A DNA stretch of 64,000 nucleotides from the NCBI RefSeq assembly GCF_020404845.1, contig NZ_JAIOJZ010000019.1, forward strand, positions 62,001 to 126,000, read 5' to 3'. Origin of the DNA: Streptomyces hyderabadensis. Its GTDB lineage: Bacteria > Actinomycetota > Actinomycetes > Streptomycetales > Streptomycetaceae. Position 1 is the first letter of the stretch; every line of letters starts with the position of its first letter. Positions 8,952-17,388 of this stretch are shown here, in pieces. Below the pieces are notes generated by a model. The model had not been told where the DNA came from and did no database searches. It saw only the letters and a list, made by a program, of their open reading frames with translations. A program made the translations under genes and the position numbers.

Positions 8952-11012
8952 TTGTCAACAGCCGAGGGGCACGAACCGCCACGCCGAAGAACCGCCGCAG
9001 GGCCGCGCTCCGGACCCGGATGGCACCGCTGGGCGACCACCGTCAACCGCGGCGCCGTCATCCGCGCGGCCCTCGCCACGGCGCTGCCTCTCGCCGTCGG
9101 ACTCATGGCCGACCGGCCGCTGTACGGCGCGCTGGTTGCCATGGGCGCCCTCAACGGCATCACCAGCGACAACGGGGCCGGCTACCGAACCCGCATCCGT
9201 GCCATCGCCCTGCCGCAGCTCGCCGGCGCCGTCGGCCTGCTCTCGGGCGCCGCGGTGTTCGGCCGGGGATGGCTGACGGTCGCGGTGGTGACCGCCACCG
9301 CGCTGGTGTCGGGACTCATCTCCGCTCTCGGCCCCGTGGCCTCCGCGTCGGGGCTGCTGCTTCTGCTCAACACGGTGGTCGGTGCGGGGCTCCCCATGCC
9401 CGGACCATGGTGGCTCCCCCCGACGCTGATGACGCTCGGTGCGCTGCTCGTCCTGGCCTTCGCCCTGCTCGCGTGGCCACTGAGACCGTGGGCGCCGGAG
9501 CGGGCCGCCGTCGCGCAGGCGTATCGTGCCGTCGCCGAACTGCTGTTCTGTTGCGCGGACGGCGCGGCGGCTAAAACCGACTACGACGAAGCACGCCGCA
9601 AGCTCACGCACGCCTTGGACAAGGCGTACGACCTGCTGGCGGCTCATCGGCCACGGCAGGACGAAGGAAGCGAGCCCGCCCGTCTCACCGCCCGGCTCGA
9701 CGCACTGACCCACCTCATCGAAGCCGCCCCCGCCATCCGCATCGGCGCGCGCGAAACATCACCCGGCCTTCCGGCCGCGCTGCACCGGGCGGCCGACGCC
9801 GTGGCAGCCGGCCGCCCGTGGGAGAGGGCCGACACCGCTGTCACCGCGGGCCGGGAGAACGCCGGCAAGCCGGTGAACGATCCAACTGGCGGCAGGCCGG
9901 CCGGTTCCCCCGACGGCCTGGGCCGGTTCTTGGCGCTCCCGGCCGCGTCCTGGCGTTACGGCATACGTCTGGCTGCGTGTATCGGCCTCGCGCAGGCCGT
10001 CATCTCCCTGGTTCCCGTGCCACGCTCGTACTGGGTCCCCCTCACGGTCACCTTCGTGCTGAAACCCGACTTCGGTTCGGTGTTCTCCCGAGCGGTCCTG
10101 CGCGTCGCGGGTACGGTCCCCGGCCTGGCGGTGGCAGCCGTGGTGTTCGTGGGCATCCCGCGCGGATGGTGGGACGTCCCCGTCGTCCTGTGTCTGGCCG
10201 CGCTCATCCCGGCTCTCACGCCTAGGGGATACGGACACCAGACCGCCGCCATCACCCCGCTGATCCTCCTGTTGTCGGACATGCTCAGTCACCAAGGTGC
10301 GGCGGTGGTGCTGCCGCGCCTGCTCGACTCGGCGATCGGTTGCGCGATCGCTCTCGTCGCGGGCTACCTGCTCTGGCCGGAAAGCTGGCACACCCGAGTC
10401 GGAGCGCGACTGGCGGACGCCGTCGAGGACCTGGCCCGCTATTCGGAACGGTCCCTCGGCACCTCCGCGACAGCTCCGTCGTCGCCGGGAGAACTGCGCC
10501 GTCGCCTCTACCGGGACCTCTCGGCAGTACGTACGGAACTGCAACGCGCGCTGGGTGAGCCGGCACCGGCCGGCAGCAGGGCACTGTCGTGGTGGCCTTT
10601 GGTGACCGCTGTCGAGCGTGCGGTGGACGCGACGACCGCCGCACGCATCCAGGTGACCCAGGGATCGGCCGCTCCCACCGAAGCCGACGTCACCGACCTC
10701 GGATGCCGGATCAGCCGACTGGCGCACTGCCTGAGACGGACTCCGGCCGAGCAGCCGTCTCGTCCCGCAGAGGTACTCGGCGCCCCACCGGGCACATCCG
10801 ACGTTCTTGAGCCGTTGCGTCGGGAAGTCACCGCTATGGAGGCGGCAGCGCGCTCACTGACCCCCGCCGGCGTCGCCTCCAGCCGTGTGCAACGCCGGCG
10901 CGAGGCGGCGGCAGTCAGCTCCGCACAGGCGGAGTGCCGTGGGTGTGGAAGGACTCGATCGTCTTCAGGCCCCACGCCTGACCCTTCGCCCGCTCGGCCT
11001 CGGTCCAGGTGA
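8952..11012 (+). CDS. FUSC-family (aromatic acid exporter-like) membrane protein
   Basis: A 686-residue protein with the two-block architecture of FUSC/AaeB-type exporters: hydrophobic clusters at about residues 35-180 and 335-477 separated and followed by soluble helical regions. SYWVPLTVTFVLKPDFGSVFSRAVLRVAGTV-type sequence in the second block is the family hallmark. Start is TTG at 8952, supported by AGAGGGA at 8938-8944. It is divergent from ligM and shares the candidate operator. Such proteins export hydroxybenzoates, so it may relieve toxicity of demethylated phenolic acids. The C-terminal tail (last ~33 residues, Arg/Ser/Pro-rich) overlaps the convergent dioxygenase gene by 98 bp, which is unusual and may mean the tail is a recent extension. 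Confidence 0.82.
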   Translation: MSTAEGHEPPRRRTAAGPRSGPGWHRWATTVNRGAVIRAALATALPLAVGLMADRPLYGALVAMGALNGITSDNGAGYRTRIRAIALPQLAGAVGLLSGAAVFGRGWLTVAVVTATALVSGLISALGPVASASGLLLLLNTVVGAGLPMPGPWWLPPTLMTLGALLVLAFALLAWPLRPWAPERAAVAQAYRAVAELLFCCADGAAAKTDYDEARRKLTHALDKAYDLLAAHRPRQDEGSEPARLTARLDALTHLIEAAPAIRIGARETSPGLPAALHRAADAVAAGRPWERADTAVTAGRENAGKPVNDPTGGRPAGSPDGLGRFLALPAASWRYGIRLAACIGLAQAVISLVPVPRSYWVPLTVTFVLKPDFGSVFSRAVLRVAGTVPGLAVAAVVFVGIPRGWWDVPVVLCLAALIPALTPRGYGHQTAAITPLILLLSDMLSHQGAAVVLPRLLDSAIGCAIALVAGYLLWPESWHTRVGARLADAVEDLARYSERSLGTSATAPSSPGELRRRLYRDLSAVRTELQRALGEPAPAGSRALSWWPLVTAVERAVDATTAARIQVTQGSAAPTEADVTDLGCRISRLAHCLRRTPAEQPSRPAEVLGAPPGTSDVLEPLRREVTAMEAAARSLTPAGVASSRVQRRREAAAVSSAQAECRGCGRTRSSSGPTPDPSPARPRSR

Positions 11013-11868
11013 CCAGCTGCCAGTCCGGATCGAGGACCAGACGGGTGAGCGGGTTGCACAGCTCGATACGGTTGCCGCCGGGCTCGTAGACATACAGGAA
11101 GAACGTCTGCTGGATCGCATGCTTGTGCGGACCTGTCTCGATGAACACACCCGTGTCGATGGCGAGGTCGGCGGCACACAGGATGTCCTCGCGGGAGTCC
11201 GTGGCGAACGCGATGTGGTGCAGGCGGCCCTGGGAGCCGGTCCAGTCCTCGGTGTACACCACGTCGTAGGACTTGTTGGTGAAGGTCAGCCACTGTCCCG
11301 CGATCCGGCCCGAGTCCAGCCGGATCTGCTCGGTCGGCCGGGCGCCGAGCACCCTGCTGAGGAAGCCGCCGTTGGCGGCGACGTCGGAGGCCAGGAAGTT
11401 GACGTGGTCCAGGCGACGCACGCCGACACCATGACCGGGCTTCGCCTGCGGCTGGTTCTTGAGGGCGGGCGCCAGCGCGTCCGGAGCCTGGTAGCGCTCG
11501 GACTCCCAGTACAGGGCCAGTTCGTGTCCGTCGGGGTCGGTGGTGACGAAGAGGCGGCCCAGACCGGGTTCGTCCTCCGTCCAGCGTCCCGCGTGGCCGG
11601 TGTTCTCCAGTTCCTTCACTCGACGCAGAAGCGCCTCCTCGCTGGAGGCGCGCAGCGCGGTGCGGCGGACACCGGACGTGGTGTGAGCGGTCAGGACCAG
11701 GCTGTGGTGCTCGTAGTCGTCCCATGTACGCAGGTACACGGAGTCACCCGAGCGGCCGTTCACCGTCAGCCCGAGGTACTCGGTGAAGAAGGCGACGCTG
11801 GCCTCCAGATCAGGGGTGAGCAGCTCCACATGGCCGAGATGGGCGATGTCACCGAGGGGCGGGGTCAT
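10915..11868 (-). CDS. extradiol ring-cleavage dioxygenase (catechol 2,3-dioxygenase-like)
   Basis: A 317-residue two-domain vicinal-oxygen-chelate enzyme of type I extradiol dioxygenases. The iron ligands can be placed at about His155 (RLDHVNFL), His216/217 (LHHIAFAT) and Glu268 (NRIELCN); the N-terminal domain begins GHVELLTPDLEASVAFF. It would open a catechol ring next to the hydroxyl pair using Fe(II) and O2. Located with an O-demethylase, it would take the catechol that demethylation exposes. Its ATG lies inside the 3' end of gntR (20-bp overlap), so the pair is co-transcribed. The 3' end overlaps the convergent FUSC gene. The precise diol (catechol, protocatechuate or homoprotocatechuate) cannot be set from the sequence. 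Confidence 0.87.
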   Translation of the reverse strand: MTPPLGDIAHLGHVELLTPDLEASVAFFTEYLGLTVNGRSGDSVYLRTWDDYEHHSLVLTAHTTSGVRRTALRASSEEALLRRVKELENTGHAGRWTEDEPGLGRLFVTTDPDGHELALYWESERYQAPDALAPALKNQPQAKPGHGVGVRRLDHVNFLASDVAANGGFLSRVLGARPTEQIRLDSGRIAGQWLTFTNKSYDVVYTEDWTGSQGRLHHIAFATDSREDILCAADLAIDTGVFIETGPHKHAIQQTFFLYVYEPGGNRIELCNPLTRLVLDPDWQLVTWTEAERAKGQAWGLKTIESFHTHGTPPVRS

Positions 11869-12574
11869 GATCGTGTCTCCTGACGAAAGGGGATGCGAAG
11901 GCGGTCGGCGCGGCTGGCGCAAGGGTGCTGCGCAGCGCCTGGATGACGCCGGCCGCGTGGGAGCGGGCAGCCGTCTCGGCGGCCTGCGGGTCCCGAGCCC
12001 TGATCGCATCGACCAGGGCCCGGTGCTCACGAAGGGACTGCGCGGGGCGGCCCGGTCGTAGCGCAAGGTGGAAGTGGTGGCGGACGAGCTGGGCGTTGAG
12101 CCGGTCCAGCAGTTCGCACGCCATGCGCTGCCCCGACAGCTCGTTGACGCGCGCGTGCAGCCTGCGGTTGAGATCGGAGTAGGCGACGACGGCACTCTGG
12201 GCGACCGCGGTGGTCATCCGGGCGAGAAGCTCGTCGAGTTCGTCGATCTGCCGGTCGGTGGCGTGCACCGCCGTCCTGGCCGCGCAGAGCCCTTCGAGCA
12301 CCATGCGGCACTCCGTGATGGCGACGGCCTCCTCCACCGTGATCCCCCGTACCCGCGCCCCGCGGCGCGGGACACGCTCGATCAGCCCCTCGACGGAGAG
12401 GTCGAGCAGGGCCGCGCGCAGAGCGGCCCTCGTCACGCCCAGCCGTTCCGCGAACTCGGTCTCCAGCACCCGCTGGCCGGGTACCAGGTCACCGAGCAGG
12501 ATCGACCGCCGCAACTCGTCGTGTGCGTACTGCCTGGCAGCCTCGCCGGAGACTGTCAACAGGTTCCTGGGCAT
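11849..12574 (-). CDS. GntR-family (FCD/FadR-type) regulator
   Basis: A 241-residue regulator: winged helix in the N-terminal third (FAERLGVTRAALRAALLDLSVEGLI, then RVPRRGARV wing) and an all-helical FCD ligand domain with the metal-binding pattern of FadR-type proteins (EGLCAARTAV, DLNRRLHARV, EHRALVDAIRARD, RSHAAGV). ATG at 12574 is preferred because GAGG precedes it; a GTG at 12637 is possible but lacks a site. It stands between pabB and the dioxygenase in one leftward operon, so autoregulation through the palindrome upstream of pabB is likely. FCD regulators usually sense acidic metabolites, here perhaps an aromatic acid. Confidence 0.87.
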   Translation of the reverse strand: MPRNLLTVSGEAARQYAHDELRRSILLGDLVPGQRVLETEFAERLGVTRAALRAALLDLSVEGLIERVPRRGARVRGITVEEAVAITECRMVLEGLCAARTAVHATDRQIDELDELLARMTTAVAQSAVVAYSDLNRRLHARVNELSGQRMACELLDRLNAQLVRHHFHLALRPGRPAQSLREHRALVDAIRARDPQAAETAARSHAAGVIQALRSTLAPAAPTAFASPFVRRHDHDPAPR

Positions 12575-12649
12575 CTGCGCCTCGCTCGGTACGGACGGGT
12601 GCCGGAGGCCAGTCCTCACTCGTGGGGTCACCGGCACAACGGCTGCGGA

Positions 12650-13720
12650 TCACGCGGCAGGTGCACCGCGCACGTCCTGCTCCGGCGGACACCACGCGGG
12701 GCCCGAAGCCCCTGATGCGGCGATCCGTAGCAGGCGCCGGGCCTTGAGTTCGGTCTCCTCCCATTCGCGTTCGGGATCGGAGCCCCAGGTGATGCCGGCT
12801 CCCGTGCCGAACCGGAGCAGCTCGTCCCGACGGTCGATCCAGAAGGTCCGGATTCCGACAGCGAGTTCGCCCCGTTTCTGGTCGGCGTCGACCCAACCGA
12901 CGGCACCGCAGTACGGACCGCGGTCCACAGGTTCGAGCTCTCCGATGACCCGCAGTGCGCGCTCTTTGGGAGCTCCGGTGACCGAACCGGGCGGGAAGGT
13001 GGCGGCGAGCAGATCCGGCCATCCGACGTCCTGCCGCAACTCGCCCTCCACCGAGGAGACGAGATGGACAAGACCCGGATGCTTCTCGACCGCGCACAGC
13101 TCGGGAACGATGACGCTCCCCGGGGAGCAGACGCGGCCCAGATCGTTGCGGACCAAGTCCACGATCATCACGTTCTCGGCGTGGTCCTTCTCCAGCAGAT
13201 CGCTCTCGGTGCGGCCGGTCCCCTTGATGGGATTCGAAGTCACCGTTCGTCCGCTGCGGCGCAGATAGAGCTCCGGCGAAGCGGTCGCCACCTCGATGTG
13301 CTGCCCGGGGAGACGGACGACGCCGGCCTGTGGCGCGGGATTGTTCAGTCGCAGCGCGTGAGCCAGAGACAGGATGTCGGCGTTCGGAGCGACCGGTGCC
13401 GACAGGATGCGGCACAGATTGACTTGGTACATCTCCCCGGCCGCGATGTACTCACGTATGCGGCCGACTGCTGCGGTGAACTGCCCCCGGTCGAGCGAAG
13501 TTTCCCACCGCTGCGGTTCGGGGCCGCGCCAGCGGGCCGGCCCCGTCCCGGTCGTCGACGCTCGTACCTCCGCGAACCGTGCGCAGATGACCTCGCCCTC
13601 GAAGCCGATCACCACCGCCCAGAATCCCTCCGAGTCCAGTGCCGCGGGGTCGTTGGTGACGTCGAGCAGACCGGTCGCGAGCAATCCGTCCCAGCTGGCG
13701 ACCGCATCGTGCGTCAACAT
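12650..13720 (-). CDS. pabB: aminodeoxychorismate synthase component I
   Basis: A 356-residue chorismate-binding enzyme that makes 4-amino-4-deoxychorismate, precursor of p-aminobenzoate. The core signatures PIKGTGRTE, ENVMIVDLVRNDLGRVC and FPPGSVTGAPKERA are intact, as is the MYQVNLCR segment. It is the short stand-alone form, without a glutaminase domain; a PabA partner is not in the window. ATG at 13720 has AAGGAG upstream. It leads the operon pabB-gntR-dioxygenase. A pABA gene in a catabolic operon only makes sense with a raised folate demand, matching folP in the ligM operon. Anthranilate synthase component I is a relative, but PIKGT (a lysine in place of the TrpE threonine-type active site) favours PabB. 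Confidence 0.9.
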   Translation of the reverse strand: MLTHDAVASWDGLLATGLLDVTNDPAALDSEGFWAVVIGFEGEVICARFAEVRASTTGTGPARWRGPEPQRWETSLDRGQFTAAVGRIREYIAAGEMYQVNLCRILSAPVAPNADILSLAHALRLNNPAPQAGVVRLPGQHIEVATASPELYLRRSGRTVTSNPIKGTGRTESDLLEKDHAENVMIVDLVRNDLGRVCSPGSVIVPELCAVEKHPGLVHLVSSVEGELRQDVGWPDLLAATFPPGSVTGAPKERALRVIGELEPVDRGPYCGAVGWVDADQKRGELAVGIRTFWIDRRDELLRFGTGAGITWGSDPEREWEETELKARRLLRIAASGASGPAWCPPEQDVRGAPAA

Positions 13721-13867
13721 CGACGTCTGTACTCCTTGCTTGCTGCTGGGGCGGCCGCCGCATAGGCGCGCAGTGTGACGTCAGATGCGAGCAACTAAAC
13801 GGTTCAGCCGGATGTGGGTGGGGTGGCCTTGTTGTCCAGGGTGTCGACGCCAGGTCATCATTAGGAA

Positions 13868-13900
13868 CCTACTGAGCAGAATGATGTTCTGTCTAGTAGA
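13868..13900. promoter_or_regulatory. candidate operator upstream of pabB
   Basis: An imperfect inverted repeat: CTACTGAGCAGAA (13869-13881), 5-nt spacer, TTCTGTCTAGTAG (13887-13899), 10 of 13 arm positions complementary. Ungapped comparison with the block at 8875-8907 gives 22 identities over 33 bases, including CTACT, AGAATG, TCTGT and TAGA. It is about 150 bp upstream of pabB in an otherwise G+C-rich gap. A shared regulator for the two transcription units is the simplest reading. Confidence 0.6.
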
Positions 13901-14010
13901 TAGAAGGCTTTGATCTTAGAGGGCTTCCACCAGGGAGCCGACGACCGGGGCGGCACCGTTCCGTAGCGGCAGAGGCGCCGCTCCTCGGCTTGGCCGTCCG
14001 TCCGCTGGTT

Positions 14011-14178
14011 GTGAACCGTTCCCTACTGCTCGGTGGAGCTGCCAGCGTGGCGACCATGACCGGCTGTACCGAAGGAACGTCCGACGCGAGTGGCTCCGCG
14101 TCAGGCAGCGCCCAGAGCGGTATGCCGTCAGGTGGGCCCGGCGGTGCTGGGGCATGGGCCCACCTGACCGCGGTGTGA
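14011..14178 (+). pseudogene. possible truncated lipoprotein N-terminus
   Basis: From the GTG at 14011 the frame reads a short basic start (VNRS), a hydrophobic run (LLLGGAASVATM), a lipobox-like TGC and a Gly/Ser-rich linker, then stops after 55 residues. That is how Streptomyces secreted lipoproteins begin, but nothing like a mature domain follows and no ribosome site is visible. I read it as the stump of a deleted gene, though chance cannot be ruled out. Confidence 0.35.
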
Positions 14179-14360
14179 TACGAGGTTGGCGTGCTCGGTC
14201 ATGCGCGTCCACGCCCGGTGGCGGTCGACCGACTTGATCAGATGGCGCACGGTCGTGAGCGGGAGCGCAACCGGGTGCGGGATGCCGCGGTTGCTGTCGG
14301 AGGGCAGTAACGAAGTGATGAGCGAACGCCGAGTGCGGCGGTATGCAGTCCTTGCCCGCA

Positions 14361-14617
14361 TGACGCTCGTTTGACGCTGCACGGCTCCGCATGAAGGACT
14401 ATGAGTCGAGAAATGGGTCCTGACCAGGGGTTTTCCGCGCTCCGTCCAGGCCGACATCTTTCCGATGACGCATCACGTGGAGTGCGTGGCCATCCTCGAA
14501 CCGGCCGCGAAGGGCTCCTGACCTGCGGTTTTGCCCGTGTGCATTATGTGCGGTGTGGGCGTTACGGGCGATATCTTGACGCTGAAATGACGCTCGTGAC
14601 TCTCATTTGACGCTCGT
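14361..14617. repeat. iterated TGACGCT heptamers
   Basis: TGACGCT occurs at 14361, 14372, 14577, 14588 and 14608; three copies extend to TGACGCTCGT (14361, 14588, 14608). Two pairs are exactly 11 bp apart and the last pair 20 bp apart, about one and two helical turns. Spacing of this kind is typical of direct-repeat binding sites such as those of SARP or PhoP proteins, or of iterons, but no adjacent gene explains it. Confidence 0.55.
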
Positions 14618-14841
14618 ACTGATGGGGTGTCAGGCGTACGTTGGGCAGGTCAGGGGGCGTTAAGGCTGCGGGTGACGAGGCAACGCCGAGGGCTGATGGC
14701 GCTCAAAGCGTAGTCGCCTGGTCCTGCAGATCAGATGTCGCGGAAGAGACCAGCCAGCGCGGTGACCTGCGACGATGAGAGGGATTCGGTCGCTGACCTG
14801 GGAGAATGGTCTTTCAGTTGTTTCACGCTCGTGCCAGTTGA

Positions 14842-14907
14842 TGAAGCCGAAAGTCCCAGAAAAGTCCCAGAGCGCTCCCACGGTTGACGGAGGCTCTTTC
14901 GGCTTCA
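14842..14907. repeat. 12-bp perfect inverted repeat with 42-nt loop
   Basis: TGAAGCCGAAAG (14842-14853) pairs with CTTTCGGCTTCA (14896-14907). The loop contains two copies of AAGTCCCAGA-like sequence. It could be a transcription terminator-like structure, an element end or a small structured RNA; there is no U-tract on either side. Confidence 0.45.
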
Positions 14908-15262
14908 CTCGACGTAGGGCAGCGTGGCGGGCCGGGGCTGTGCGCTGGAGGTCGGCCTTTGTTCCTCCGCGGCGATGGGCAGCTCACCTCCGCTCGCGCG
15001 GAGAGCACGTCTGCTGGCCTACCTGGGCGCGTCGGTTCAGCTTCGCCGTTCCATATCCGCTTTCCGCACAGTCTTCGCTGCGTGGTCGGCTGAGTCGGAC
15101 AGGATCGGGAGTGCGCGGGAGACCCGATTGGCCCGTTCGTAAGGTCTCACGCTACCTTCACGCTTCCGAAGCCTCCTGCGGAAACAATCCCATACCTCCG
15201 AGCCGTGGAGGGGAGCGTGTCGGGCCTGAGGACTGTTCCGCACGGGCACGACGGATAGCGGC

Positions 15263-15812
15263 ATGACCGAGGTCATGCCGCGTCTTGCTGAGATCGAGGC
15301 CGATGTGCAGGGTCTCGTCGAGGCACACATGGAGACGCTGCTGGGCGTCCGATTCCTGGCGAGCGAGTACAGCACTGGGCCCGTCCACCGACTCTTCGGC
15401 AGCGACCTGCTCGGGTTTGAGACCGTGGCCTCCGTGAGCGGCGGCATGCAGGTGGCCCGCCGGGCAGGGCGCCGGGCGGCGGCCGATGTCCAGGGCGCGT
15501 CGATGCGCGAGTTGGCAGGCGCGGTCGACGAGGTCCTGCTCGGGCTCGGGACGGCGCGAACCGGGTGGAGCGCAAGACCTACCGGGCCTATCAGCGACTG
15601 CGGAACTTCGCCTGCCTGTGCCGCCGCAGCGCAGCAAGCGGGTGGTCTACCTGAAGGTCGACCCGAAAGACGTCGACCTTGTTCGGGGCTTCATCCGGGA
15701 CGTGTCTGGTCTCGGTCACCACGGGACGGGTGATCTGGAGGTGCAGCTGCGTACGCCGAGGGACGTGGAGTGGGCGCAGGACCTGTTCCGGGCAAGCTAC
15801 GCGGCGGCGTGA
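15263..15812 (+). pseudogene. decayed DUF5655/DUF91-type protein gene
   Basis: Three frames together spell one protein. The first reads IEADVQGLVEAHMETLLGVRFLASEYSTGP, a family opening, then jumps directly to FGSDLLGFETVASVSGG, as if about 80-90 residues of the nuclease-like core were lost near 15387. A one-base loss near 15552 moves the continuation (NRVERKTYRAYQRLRNFACL) to another frame, and a second loss near 15630 moves it again to QRSKRVVYLKVDPKDVDLV and the closing HHGTGDLEVQLRTPRD. The C-terminal part is the DUF5655 domain. Intact relatives are about 300 residues. The dead IS3 copy begins where this gene ends, so both decayed together. Confidence 0.75.
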
Positions 15813-15815
15813 TCG

Positions 15816-16999
15816 CCCGCCGCGGGGTTTGCTCCTGGCTCCGCCAGAAGGCTTCCTCGTACTCGGCCGGCGGCCCGTAGTCGAGCGTGGAGTGAAGACG
15901 CTCTTCGTTGTACCAGGTGATCCGCTGGAAGATCGCCCGCTCGACCTGGTCGACGTCCTTCCAGGGGCCCTGCATCTCGATCAGCTCGGCCTTGTAGGTG
16001 CCGTTCAGGGCCTCGGCCATCGCGTTGTCATACGAGTCCGCGACCGAGCCGACCGACGCGGAGGCGCCGATGTTGGCGAGCCGGTCGCTATACCGAATTG
16101 ATACGTATTGCGACCCTCGGTCGCTGTGATGAATGAGCCCGGAGTCCTTCTTGATCCTCCGTCTCCACAAGGCCATCTCCAGGGCGTCCAGCGGGGGTTC
16201 GGGCCGCATATGGTTCGCGACCTGCAGCCCGACGATCATCCGCGAGTGCACGTCCAGGACGAACACCACATACGCTCACCCCGACCAGGTGCGGACATAG
16301 GTCATGTCCGCCACCCACAGATGATCAGGTCGTCTGGCGGTGAAGTCGCGGTCGACCAGGCCCGGCGGACGCGGCGCCGACGGCTCTGGAACCGTGGTCC
16401 GGCGCCCTCGGCCACGGATGACGCCCTCCAGACCCAGCTCGGCCATCAGCCTCTCGACGGTGCAGCGGGCCACCTCGACGCCCTTGCGCCCAGGGCCCGC
16501 GTGATCCGGCGGGCACCACAGGTGCCGCCCGACTCGGCATGAATCTCTTCGATCAGCGGCATGAGCTGTTCGTCCCGGAGCCGGCGGGCCGACTTCGGCC
16601 GCTTCTTGCGGGCGAAGTACGTCGACGGGGACAGCTCCAGCACCCGGCAGACGGGATCGACCCCGAGGCCGTGTCCACGCAGGTGGTCGATCACCTGCTC
16701 GGTCTCGTCCGGGACGGTCGATCTCCTGGGCAAAAACACCGAGGCGGCTTTCAGGATCTCGTTCGCCCGCCTCAACTCTGCGACTTCCTGCGGAGTTGCT
16801 TCAGCTCGTCGAGCTCGGTGGTGGTGAGCCCGTCGTCCCGCTCGCCGCGGTCGACCTCGGCCTGGCGGACCCAGCCGCGCAGGGCTTCTTTGTGGATGCC
16901 GAGGTCCTTCGTGACGTGGGCGATGGGGCGGCCGGTGGTGCGGGCCCCGCGAATCGCGCGCTCGCGGAGTTCGTCAGGCTATTTACGGGGTGCTGCCAT
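15816..16999 (-). pseudogene. inactivated IS3-family transposase (orfA-orfB)
   Basis: The minus strand spells a two-frame IS3 transposase. OrfA begins MAAPRK at 16999 and then has TAG at codon 7 (16981-16979), continuing PDELRERAIRGARTTGRPIAHV and HKEALRGWVRQAE; a lost base after LKQLRRK shifts the frame into RANEILKAASVF. OrfB reads VCRVLELSPSTYFARKKR, then a one-base loss near 16494, then VARCTVERLMAELG, VADMTYVRTWSG, a TGA at 16278-16276 where Trp is expected, and finally the rve catalytic core with HHSDRGSQY and MAEALNGTYKAEL (DDE residues). At least four inactivating lesions. No clear terminal inverted repeats or target duplication; the left end abuts the DUF5655 pseudogene and is probably truncated. 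Confidence 0.85.
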
Positions 17000-17084
17000 G
17001 GTGCTGGTGGTTCTCCTTCGCCAGGACGGTAACCCTGGCATCAGGGACTCCACAAATCTCGGTACAGCTCAAACACCCATCTCG

Positions 17085-17378
17085 GCGGGCCCGAGTTCAT
17101 GCGAGGCCAGCTTCACCGGCTGCTGGACGCGATGGATCTGCCGGGCCTGCCTCTGGACATTATCCAGGCCTGTGCCCCACCTCGGAGTTTATCCTGGAGG
17201 CGGATTCTCGATCTTCGAAGACCACAAGGTCGAGATCGTGGGATCCCGCGGGGCCGAGACGATCACAGACCAGGACCGGGTCGATCTGTTCCGCAAGGCG
17301 TTCGTGCTCCTCCACTCCTCTGCCGTCAACGGTCAGGCTGCCTGGGATCTGATCACGGCCGTGTTGGCGGCGAGGTGA
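17085..17378 (+). pseudogene. remnant of a DUF5753 XRE-type regulator
   Basis: Reads GQLHRLLDAMDLPGLPLDII in one frame, then, after a frameshift around 17165-17180, GVYPGGGFSIFEDHKVEIV and DRVDLFRKAFVLLHSSAVNG to a TGA at 17378. This is the C-terminal DUF5753 part of the helix-turn-helix regulators that abound in Streptomyces next to DUF397 genes. The N-terminal DNA-binding part is missing, presumably removed when the IS3 element inserted or rearranged. Confidence 0.6.
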
Positions 17379-17388
17379 CAGCGCGAGG

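Larger units (their letters stand above)
13908..15262. other. 1.35-kb structured region with little coding evidence
   Basis: G+C content drops here and no frame shows sustained third-position bias. Apart from a possible lipoprotein fragment (14011-14178) I see no gene. The region carries an imperfect 17-bp direct repeat (14418-14434 and 14516-14532, 15 of 17 identical), iterated TGACGCT heptamers, and a long-loop hairpin, each listed separately. It probably represents debris from mobile DNA bordering the dead IS3 element. Confidence 0.5.

Noticed and set aside
13916..14392. 158-codon minus-strand frame
   Set aside because: Composition is His/Arg/Pro-rich without third-position bias; not supported as a gene.
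14128..14457. Possible transposase C-terminal fragment on the minus strand
   Set aside because: A vague resemblance to DDE transposase ends, but no motif convincing enough to name a family.
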